DNA from: Fontibacterium sp038145245
Lineage (GTDB): Bacteria > Pseudomonadota > Alphaproteobacteria > Pelagibacterales > Pelagibacteraceae
Length of the DNA stretch: 14,718 nucleotides
Reading direction: 5' to 3'
Assembly: GCA_038145245.1 (NCBI GenBank)
Contig: JAYQPI010000019.1
Coordinates: 1 to 14,718, forward strand
Shown: piece after piece, positions 6,825 through 13,825 of the stretch
Position numbering within the stretch: position 1 is the first letter of the stretch
How the letters are laid out: each line of letters begins with the position of its first letter
Translations under genes and position numbers: made by a program
The notes under the pieces: generated by a model
Told to the model about the DNA's origin: nothing
What the model saw: only the letters and a program-made list of their open reading frames with translations
The model's database searches: none

Positions 6825-8024
6825 TTGTATTTGTCTAAAGAAAATAATTTAGAAATTAAATACAAAATAAAAAATTCCATTAACCCTAATGCTATTTTAA
6901 TTCTTGAAGACGGAGAAGAATTCCATGGATTTGGAATTGGTGCATTTGGAACTTCTTCCGGCGAGATATGTTTTAATACATCTATAACTGGCTACCAAGA
7001 AATACTAACTGACCCCTCTTACTCTGGGCAAATTATAAATTTTACTTTTCCACATATTGGTAATGTAGGTGCTAATAATGAAGATCTGGAATGTGAAAAT
7101 ACTTGGGTTAAAGGCGCAATATTTAATGCTGAAGTTTCGCATTCATCAAATTACAGAGCCTTGGAGAATTTAGATCAATGGTTAAAAAAAAATAACATTA
7201 CTGCAATTTATGGAATTGATACTAGAAAACTTACTTTAAAAATAAGAAAATTTGGACCAAAAAAAGCAACAATAGCTTTTAAAGAAGACAACAAACATAA
7301 TAGCAAAGAACTTTTAGAAATTACAAAAAAATTACCAAGTTTAGAAAATTTAGATCTTACTAAAGAAGTTACTTGCAAAAAATCATATCAATGGATTGGA
7401 AACAAATTGTGGAATACAAAAGGTTATGAGGTTCAAAAAAATAATAAATACAATATTGTTGCAATTGATTACGGTATCAAAACTAATATTTTGAGAAATC
7501 TTTCTGAGCTAGGCTGCAAAGTAACTGTTGTTCCCTCAACAACCTCTTCTAATGATATACTTGCTTTAAAGCCTGATGGTGTTTTTTTGTCTAATGGACC
7601 AGGAGACCCAGATCTTACAGGAAAGTATGCAATTAAAATAATTCAGGAAATAATATCATCAAACACTCCTATTTTTGGGATATGCCTAGGCCATCAACTG
7701 CTAGCTTTAAGTCTTGGTGCAAAAACAAAAAGAATGCATCAAGGACATCGAGGAGCAAATCATCCAGTCAAAAATCTAAAAAATAATAAAGTAGAAATTA
7801 CAAGTCAAAATCATGGTTTTGAAGTCACAAAAGATAGTTTGCCTAAAGATATTGAAATTACTCATATATCTCTTTTTGATGCTTCTATTGAAGGGATAAA
7901 ATCAAAAAGCAAACCTGTATTTTCTGTACAATATCATCCTGAATCCTCTCCTGGACCGCACGATAGTAATTATCTTTTTGCAGATTTTATAAATTTAATA
8001 AAAAAAAATAAAATTAATGCCTAA
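6825..8024 (+). CDS. carA: carbamoyl-phosphate synthetase small subunit (glutaminase)
   Basis: This subunit releases ammonia from glutamine and channels it to CarB for carbamoyl phosphate, which feeds both pyrimidine and arginine synthesis. The 399 residues comprise the CarA N-terminal domain (about 20-160: ILILEDGEEFHGFGIG, SGEICFNTSITGYQEILTDP, YGIDTRKLT) and a class I glutamine amidotransferase domain (about 208-395). The latter has LSNGPGDP (255-262), the nucleophile Cys287 in FGICLGHQ, and the partner residues His371 and Glu373 in YHPESSPGP. No in-frame ATG lies near the front and an in-frame TAA sits at 6804-6806, so the start is TTG at 6825 or at 6831. Either adds about 20 residues to the E. 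coli form. An out-of-frame ATG at 6820 overlaps the start. The 3' end overlaps carB by 8 bases. Confidence 0.95.
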   Translation: MYLSKENNLEIKYKIKNSINPNAILILEDGEEFHGFGIGAFGTSSGEICFNTSITGYQEILTDPSYSGQIINFTFPHIGNVGANNEDLECENTWVKGAIFNAEVSHSSNYRALENLDQWLKKNNITAIYGIDTRKLTLKIRKFGPKKATIAFKEDNKHNSKELLEITKKLPSLENLDLTKEVTCKKSYQWIGNKLWNTKGYEVQKNNKYNIVAIDYGIKTNILRNLSELGCKVTVVPSTTSSNDILALKPDGVFLSNGPGDPDLTGKYAIKIIQEIISSNTPIFGICLGHQLLALSLGAKTKRMHQGHRGANHPVKNLKNNKVEITSQNHGFEVTKDSLPKDIEITHISLFDASIEGIKSKSKPVFSVQYHPESSPGPHDSNYLFADFINLIKKNKINA

Positions 8025-11000
8025 AAGAAAAGATATAAAATCAATTTTAGTTATTGGAGCTGGACCTATTGTTATTGGTCAAGCATGCGAATTTGACTAT
8101 TCAGGAACACAGGCATGTAAAGCACTAAGATCTGATGGTTATAGAATTATTCTTATCAATTCAAATCCTGCTACTATTATGACTGATCCTGATGTTGCTG
8201 ATAAAACTTATATTGAGCCCATAACTACTGAAATTATAGAGGAAATTATTAAAAAAGAAAAACCTGACGCGATATTGCCCACTATGGGAGGTCAAACCGC
8301 ACTTAATGCTGCCATGGCTCTTAAGAAAGAAGGAATTCTAAAAAAATATAATATTGAATTAATAGGCGCTAATTCTGAAGCTATAGAAAATGCTGAAGAC
8401 AGAGAAAAATTTAAAAAAAATATGACCGATATTGGTCTTGAATGTGCAAAGTCTACTATCTGTAGATCAGTTGAAGATGCAAAAAAAAGTTTACAGTCAA
8501 TTGGCCTACCAGCAATTATCAGGCCTTCTTTTACTCTCGGAGGATCTGGTGGTGGAATTGCTTACACTGAAGAAGAATATTTAAAGATAATAACCAATGG
8601 TCTTGATCTTTCTCCAACAAAAGAAGTCTTAATAGAAGAATCTTTATTAGGCTGGAAAGAATTTGAAATGGAAGTTGTGAGAGATAAAAACGATAATTGT
8701 ATAATTATTTGTTCTATTGAAAATGTTGATCCAATGGGAATCCATACTGGTGACTCTATTACTGTAGCTCCAGCATTAACTTTGACTGATAAAGAATATC
8801 AAATCATGAGAGATGCTTCTTTTAAATGTATTAGAAAAATTGGAGTTGAAACAGGAGGTTCAAATGTTCAATTTGCAATCAATCCGAAAAATGGAAGGAT
8901 GATTATTATTGAGATGAATCCAAGAGTTTCTAGATCCTCTGCGTTGGCATCAAAAGCAACAGGTTTTCCTATTGCAAAAGTAGCTGCAAAACTTGCTGTT
9001 GGTTATACTTTAGATGAATTAAAGAATGAAATAACTGGAACTACCCCCGCTTCCTTTGAGCCAACTATAGATTATGTGGTAACTAAAATTCCAAGATTTG
9101 CATTTGAAAAATTTAAAAATACTGAAGCAATTCTGGGAACGGCTATGAAGTCTGTTGGTGAAGTAATGTCGATTGGAGGAAATTTTAAAGAATCCGTTCA
9201 AAAAGCATTGGGTTCTTTAGAAATTGGACTTGATGGCTTTGATCAGAACGAAGAAATAAATATTCAAGATTTGCAGAAAAAACTCATAGAAAGAACTCCA
9301 CAAAAAATACTTTATGTGGCTGAGGCTTTTAGAAGAAATTTTAAACTAGATCAAATCTACGAAATGACAAAAATAGATAAGTGGTTCTTAGAGCAAATAC
9401 AAGAATTAGTTATTGTAGAAAGTCAAATTAAAGATGAAGATGTTTTAAATAATAAAAAAAAACTACAATATATTAAATCAATAGGTTTTTCAGATAAAAA
9501 AATTGCAAAAATTTTAAAAATAAAAAGTAACGATGTAAGATCCGCTAGAAATAAATTTAAAATCCACCCTATATACAAAAAAATTGATACTTGCGCTGGA
9601 GAGTTTGAATCTAAAACCCCTTATATGTACTCTACTTACGGTAATGACGATCTAAGTGCTTGCGAGTCTGAGCCAACAAATAAGAAAAAAGTTATTATTC
9701 TAGGTAGTGGACCAAATAGAATAGGACAAGGAGTAGAATTTGATTACTGCTGTTGTCAGGCAAGTTACGCATTAAAAGAAGTCAATTACGAAACCATCAT
9801 GATTAATTGCAATCCAGAAACAGTTTCAACTGACTATGATACAAGTGATAGATTATATTTTGAGCCTTTAACTGAAGAGCATGTAATTGAAATTATTAAT
9901 AAAGAAAAAAGTAATGGTTCTCTTTTTGGCGTTATAGTTCAATTTGGAGGCCAAACTCCATTAAAACTTGCAAAATTTATTCATGAAAATAATATCCCAA
10001 TTTTAGGAACTCAACTTGAATCTATCGATCTTGCTGAAGATAGAGAAAAATTTAAAAATTTTGTAATCAAAGAAGAATTGCTTCAGGCAGAAAGTGGACT
10101 TGCAAGATCTGAGGCTGAAGCACTTGAAATAGCAAAAAAAATAAATTTTCCAATAGTCATTAGACCCTCATATGTTTTAGGTGGTAGAGCTATGGAAATT
10201 GTATACGACGAAGATCAACTTAAAAAATATATAAAAGAAGCAGTTAAAGTTTCAGGAAAAGAACCTGTTTTAATAGATAAATTTATTAACGATGCAATAG
10301 AAGTTGATGTTGATGCCATTTGTGATGGTAAAGATGTTTTTATTGCAGGCATAATGGAACATATTGAGGAGGCAGGGATTCATTCGGGAGATTCTGCATG
10401 TTGCATTCCCCCCTATTCATTAAAACAGAATATTATTGATGAAATATCAAAACAAACAAAGAAAATTGCCTTTGGCTTAAAAGTATTAGGTCTTTTAAAT
10501 ATTCAATTTGCCGTAAAAGATGATCAAGTTTATGTTTTGGAAGTAAATCCAAGAGCCAGCAGAACTGTTCCGTTTGTTGCAAAATCTATTGGTGTACCTG
10601 TTGCAAAAATTGCAACTAAAATAATGACGGGTTTAAAATTAAAAGATCTGAATTTAAATAAAAAGAATCACAAATTATATTCTGTTAAAGAAGCAGTGTT
10701 TCCTTTTAACAAATTTCCAAATGTCGATACCTTATTAGGACCTGAAATGAAATCAACAGGAGAGGTTATGGGGATTGATAATTCATTTGGACTAGCGTTC
10801 GCAAAAAGCCAATTTGCTACAGGTAATAAAATTCCAAAATCCGGTGTAGCTTTCTTATCAGTTAAAAAAGATGATAGAAAACATATCTTAAAAATTGCGC
10901 AAGAAATTAGAAAAACAGGATTTGAAATTCTTGCAACTTCTGGAACTTGTGATTTTTTAAATTTATCAGGAATTGAATGTAAAAAAATCAATAAAGTTAT

Positions 11001-11232
11001 GGAGGGGAAACCACATATCGAAGAAGCACTTAATGAAAAGAAAATTTCTTTAGTTATAAATACATCTCAAGGAAAACAATCTATTAAGGACTCTTTTTCC
11101 CTTAGAAGAGCAGCGCTTACAAGTGGAACGCCATACTACACAACAATAGCCGGAGCCAATGCAATTACTGAAGCTATTAAATCTTTAAAAAATTCCAAAT
11201 TTGAGGTTCTTGCTTTGCAGGATATAGATTAA
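8017..11232 (+). CDS. carB: carbamoyl-phosphate synthetase large subunit
   Basis: This is the synthetase subunit. It makes carboxyphosphate and then carbamate from bicarbonate, ATP and the ammonia delivered by CarA, and phosphorylates the carbamate with a second ATP. At 1071 residues it matches the usual length. The first ATP-grasp half (about 1-400) opens with GAGPIVIGQACEFDYSG (14-30) and contains the RPSFTLGGSGGG loop and the EMNPRVSRSSALASKATG segment. An oligomerisation region follows (about 400-555). The second half opens with GSGPNRIGQGVEFDY at about 563 and has RPSYVLGGRAMEIV and EVNPRASRTVPFVAKSIG. An MGS-like allosteric domain (about 943-1071) has ATSGT, NKVMEGKPHI and VINTSQGK, so control by ornithine or UMP may be kept. 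It starts inside carA, implying coupled translation. The stop overlaps that of the opposing oxygenase gene. Confidence 0.97.
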   Translation: MPKRKDIKSILVIGAGPIVIGQACEFDYSGTQACKALRSDGYRIILINSNPATIMTDPDVADKTYIEPITTEIIEEIIKKEKPDAILPTMGGQTALNAAMALKKEGILKKYNIELIGANSEAIENAEDREKFKKNMTDIGLECAKSTICRSVEDAKKSLQSIGLPAIIRPSFTLGGSGGGIAYTEEEYLKIITNGLDLSPTKEVLIEESLLGWKEFEMEVVRDKNDNCIIICSIENVDPMGIHTGDSITVAPALTLTDKEYQIMRDASFKCIRKIGVETGGSNVQFAINPKNGRMIIIEMNPRVSRSSALASKATGFPIAKVAAKLAVGYTLDELKNEITGTTPASFEPTIDYVVTKIPRFAFEKFKNTEAILGTAMKSVGEVMSIGGNFKESVQKALGSLEIGLDGFDQNEEINIQDLQKKLIERTPQKILYVAEAFRRNFKLDQIYEMTKIDKWFLEQIQELVIVESQIKDEDVLNNKKKLQYIKSIGFSDKKIAKILKIKSNDVRSARNKFKIHPIYKKIDTCAGEFESKTPYMYSTYGNDDLSACESEPTNKKKVIILGSGPNRIGQGVEFDYCCCQASYALKEVNYETIMINCNPETVSTDYDTSDRLYFEPLTEEHVIEIINKEKSNGSLFGVIVQFGGQTPLKLAKFIHENNIPILGTQLESIDLAEDREKFKNFVIKEELLQAESGLARSEAEALEIAKKINFPIVIRPSYVLGGRAMEIVYDEDQLKKYIKEAVKVSGKEPVLIDKFINDAIEVDVDAICDGKDVFIAGIMEHIEEAGIHSGDSACCIPPYSLKQNIIDEISKQTKKIAFGLKVLGLLNIQFAVKDDQVYVLEVNPRASRTVPFVAKSIGVPVAKIATKIMTGLKLKDLNLNKKNHKLYSVKEAVFPFNKFPNVDTLLGPEMKSTGEVMGIDNSFGLAFAKSQFATGNKIPKSGVAFLSVKKDDRKHILKIAQEIRKTGFEILATSGTCDFLNLSGIECKKINKVMEGKPHIEEALNEKKISLVINTSQGKQSIKDSFSLRRAALTSGTPYYTTIAGANAITEAIKSLKNSKFEVLALQDID

Positions 11233-11885
11233 TTAACTTTCCAATCAGTTTCAAAAGTTACATAATTTACTTGCAGACATCTTCTGTCTCTTTTGATTTC
11301 TTTTTTCTCTAATCCATGCCAAGTATCTGGACCACTTGTAAAAACATATCCATAATTATTTTTATAAGGAACAGTCTTTACTAACTTTAAATTCTTATCA
11401 TAAAAATCTGTACCCAATTCCTCAGATTCAAAATTGTCTGGATTTGCAAATAATAGGCAGGACATTAATTTTTCTTTAATATCACAATGAGGTTTTAGCC
11501 AAAAACCAACTCTATCAGCAATAATCTCAACGCGTACATAAGATTTGGTTAAATCTTTCTTAATTTTTGAGCCGATAAATTTTGCTGTTTCCATTTTGCA
11601 TAATTCATCAATGAATTTTTTTAAATGTGGATAGTTTTTATAATTATCTTTTGTAACAAACTCTCTTATCTTTCCTGCTTTACCCCCTGTTGGATCTCCA
11701 GATCTGTACACACCTGCACCCCCATCTACTGCTCTAGTGCCATCAAAATCAATTTTAACATCTGGGACTTTTGCCTCACAAATCTCTTTTATTTGTTCAT
11801 TTGTTAAAGGCTCTGTTAATTCCCAATGATCAAACGGATAACTTGAATAAACTGAATTAGTCTGAAAAGATTTTAAAAAACTCAT
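11229..11885 (-). CDS. Fe(II)/2-oxoglutarate-dependent oxygenase-like protein, substrate unknown
   Basis: This is a 218-residue cytoplasmic protein with the expected metal triad of the Fe(II)/2-oxoglutarate oxygenase fold. His133 and Asp135 are in WLKPHCDIKEKLMSCLLF, and His190 is in SGPDTWHGLEKKEI. Arg201 or Arg202 (IKRDRRCLQVNYV), 11-12 residues after the last His, is placed to bind the 2-oxoglutarate carboxylate. The spacing of about 55 residues between Asp and the second His is typical. The N-terminal third (FDHWELTEPLTNEQIKEI, then RSGDPTGGKAGKIREFV) carries no motif I can name. The substrate is unknown. The gene lies 4 bp after the ELM1-family gene and is surely cotranscribed with it, which hints at action on the same glycan or lipid product. 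There is no signal peptide or membrane segment. The fold assignment rests on motif spacing only. Confidence 0.72.
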   Translation of the reverse strand: MSFLKSFQTNSVYSSYPFDHWELTEPLTNEQIKEICEAKVPDVKIDFDGTRAVDGGAGVYRSGDPTGGKAGKIREFVTKDNYKNYPHLKKFIDELCKMETAKFIGSKIKKDLTKSYVRVEIIADRVGFWLKPHCDIKEKLMSCLLFANPDNFESEELGTDFYDKNLKLVKTVPYKNNYGYVFTSGPDTWHGLEKKEIKRDRRCLQVNYVTFETDWKVN

Positions 11886-11889
11886 AAAT

Positions 11890-12834
11890 TTAATTTAACC
11901 TTTCTTTTATTATTGTTGCAATTCGATTTGTCTCATCTAACACTGGGTATTCCCAATAATCTACATTTTCTCCTAAAAATCTTATAATTCCTTTTTCTCT
12001 AAAACTATTAAGAAAATATTCAAATCTTGTATTTCTTTTTTTTGCTCTCATTTTAGCTACAAATATCGGCTTTTGTGAGATCGCGCACTCAGAAATCATT
12101 GAAGTAGAATCGCAAGTTACAATAATTATTTTAGATAGTTTAAGAGCTGATAAATAAAATTCCTTACTAACAAAATCAATAATAACTGCTTTATCTAAAA
12201 AAAATTTTTTAGCAAAATCAATAATATTATCTGGTGTTCTTCTTGATCTAATAAGTATTAATTTAAAACCTTTATCTAAAAAATTATCTTTTATTGATAA
12301 AAAAATATTTCCAAGATCAATCTCATTAAAATTATAGTATCTATTAGGTCCACCTAAAATTAAAGAAACAATTTTATCATTATCAGATAAATTATATTTT
12401 GAGAAAAAATTAATACTACTCTCTATCTCTTTTTTAGTAATATAGTGAAGAGCTCCAAATGTGCTTAATATATTACTGCCTCTTATTTGGTCATGCTCAG
12501 GAGCAACAATTAAGTCAAAATTTGAAAATTTTATTTTAGGATTCTGAATATGAATATTAAATAAGTTTTTATTATTTCTTTTTAAAAGCAAAGAAGAAAT
12601 GATGCTATTTTTTCCACATGAAATTAAAACTTGATTTTCTATTTGATTAGGAATTTTACCATGAACAACAGATTTACTAACAGGAACTAAATTTATCGGA
12701 AAAAATCTCCAAGGTTTTTTTAGATTTACAAAACAATGACTAAAATCCAATTTTAAAGCTTTTGCTAAACCCTCTACTTGACTCACCATACCATGAGCTC
12801 CTTCAGTTAATAATAATGCTTTAAAATATCTCAT
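11890..12834 (-). CDS. ELM1-family (mitochondrial-fission-ELM1-like) putative glycosyltransferase
   Basis: This 314-residue protein belongs to the bacterial ELM1 family (Mito_fiss_Elm1, formerly DUF1022), whose fold and sequence resemble GT-B glycosyltransferases. The bacterial function is not established. Family marks in order are TEGAHGMVSQVEGLAKALKL (10-29, the usual DGxxGxxxQxxGLA pattern), PWRFFP (41-46), ISCGKNS (71-77), HIQNP (95-99), LIVAPEHDQIRG (108-119), STFGALHYIT (124-133), LGGPNRYY (160-167), RSRRTP (196-201) and TCDSTSMISECA (240-251). The last motif is the probable nucleotide-sugar-binding loop. There is no signal peptide. It is the first gene of a two-gene unit with the downstream oxygenase and is divergent from trxB. 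A role in envelope glycan or lipid-A-like sugar addition is a reasonable inference from the fold only. Confidence 0.85.
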   Translation of the reverse strand: MRYFKALLLTEGAHGMVSQVEGLAKALKLDFSHCFVNLKKPWRFFPINLVPVSKSVVHGKIPNQIENQVLISCGKNSIISSLLLKRNNKNLFNIHIQNPKIKFSNFDLIVAPEHDQIRGSNILSTFGALHYITKKEIESSINFFSKYNLSDNDKIVSLILGGPNRYYNFNEIDLGNIFLSIKDNFLDKGFKLILIRSRRTPDNIIDFAKKFFLDKAVIIDFVSKEFYLSALKLSKIIIVTCDSTSMISECAISQKPIFVAKMRAKKRNTRFEYFLNSFREKGIIRFLGENVDYWEYPVLDETNRIATIIKERLN

Positions 12835-12852
12835 TGTTTAAAATGATAATTA

Positions 12853-12882
12853 ATTATAAGTATTATTAATTAAAATCTACAA
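12853..12882 (-). promoter_or_regulatory. possible promoter of the ELM1/oxygenase unit
   Basis: On the minus strand a perfect TATAAT (12853-12858) is preceded, at 18 bp, by a poor -35 match TTGTAG (12877-12882) that touches the trxB start codon. Transcription would begin near 12846, about a dozen bases before the ATG. The box lies within an AT inverted repeat, TTAATTA/TAATTAA, in the 47-bp divergent gap. The trxB promoter must share this gap or lie inside the ELM1 gene; I cannot place it. Confidence 0.4.
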
Positions 12883-13823
12883 TGAATGTCGATAAGGTAA
12901 ATAAAGTAATTATTATTGGATCAGGTCCCGCAGGATATACAGCAGCTATTTATGCTGCAAGAGCAATGCTTGAACCGGTTCTTATTGCTGGTTCACAGCC
13001 AGGTGGTCAGTTAACGATCACTACTGATGTTGAAAATTTTCCTGGATTTGCAGATGTAATACAAGGTCCTTGGTTAATGGAGCAAATGAAAGAACAAGCA
13101 TTAAAGGTTGGTACAAAATTTATAGAAGATCACATTTCTAAAGTTAACTTTAATAAAAAACCTTTCGAAATAATTGGAGACTCTGGAAATCATTACCTTG
13201 CTGAAAGTGTTATTATTTCAACTGGCGCGCAGGCAAGATGGCTAAATTTAGACTCTGAAGAAAAATATAAAGGATTTGGTGTTTCTGCTTGTGCAACTTG
13301 TGACGGATTCTTTTATAAAAATAAAGATGTTGTTGTTGTGGGAGGTGGAAATTCTGCAGTTGAAGAGTCTTTATTTCTTACAAATTTTGCAAAAAAAATA
13401 ACGCTTGTTCATAGAAAAAATGAATTAAAAGCTGAAAAATTGTTGCAAAAAAAATTATTTTCTCATCCTAAAATCAATGTGATTTGGGATAGTGTTATCT
13501 CGGAAATTATTGGGACAGAAAATCCTAAAGGGGTAACTGCAGTTAAATTAAAAAATATTAAAACAAACACATTTACAGAACTGCAAACTCACGGACTTTT
13601 TGTTGCAATTGGACACGATCCAGCAACAGCTTTGTTTAAAGGGCAAATTAATATGGATAGCAGCGGTTATATAACAACTCAACCCGACTCCACAAAAACT
13701 AATATTCCTGGAGTATTTGCTGCGGGAGATGTGAAAGATAAATTATACAGACAAGCTGTTACAGCTGCAGGAATGGGATGTATGGCTGCTCTTGAAGCTG
13801 AGAGATATTTATCTAATCACTAA
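12882..13823 (+). CDS. trxB: thioredoxin reductase (NADPH)
   Basis: This flavoenzyme passes electrons from NADPH through FAD and a redox disulfide to thioredoxin. The 313 residues follow the low-molecular-weight TrxB layout. The FAD-binding GSGPAGYTAAIYAARA is at 13-28, followed by the GGQL..TTDVENFPGF region (41-56). The NADPH domain carries the active-site cysteines Cys137 and Cys140 (CATCDGFF) and the dinucleotide motif VVGGGNSAVEE (152-162). The usual HRRxxxR motif for the NADPH 2'-phosphate reads HRKNELK (177-183), with two Arg-to-Lys changes that keep the charge. The second FAD motif GVFAAGDV (277-284) and the RQAVTAAGMGCMAA segment (290-303) complete the enzyme. The start is ATG with no Shine-Dalgarno site. 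It is monocistronic and convergent with the aminotransferase gene, 2 bp apart. Confidence 0.95.
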   Translation: MNVDKVNKVIIIGSGPAGYTAAIYAARAMLEPVLIAGSQPGGQLTITTDVENFPGFADVIQGPWLMEQMKEQALKVGTKFIEDHISKVNFNKKPFEIIGDSGNHYLAESVIISTGAQARWLNLDSEEKYKGFGVSACATCDGFFYKNKDVVVVGGGNSAVEESLFLTNFAKKITLVHRKNELKAEKLLQKKLFSHPKINVIWDSVISEIIGTENPKGVTAVKLKNIKTNTFTELQTHGLFVAIGHDPATALFKGQINMDSSGYITTQPDSTKTNIPGVFAAGDVKDKLYRQAVTAAGMGCMAALEAERYLSNH

Positions 13824-13825
13824 AA

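Noticed and set aside
6825..6850. Possible frameshift at the front of carA
   Set aside because: The reading frame is fully consistent from TTG onward and all family motifs are intact; a non-ATG start explains the data without an error.
10668..10991. A 107-codon open frame antisense to carB
   Set aside because: It is contained in carB, shows no domain or credible start signal, and carB itself is unmistakable.
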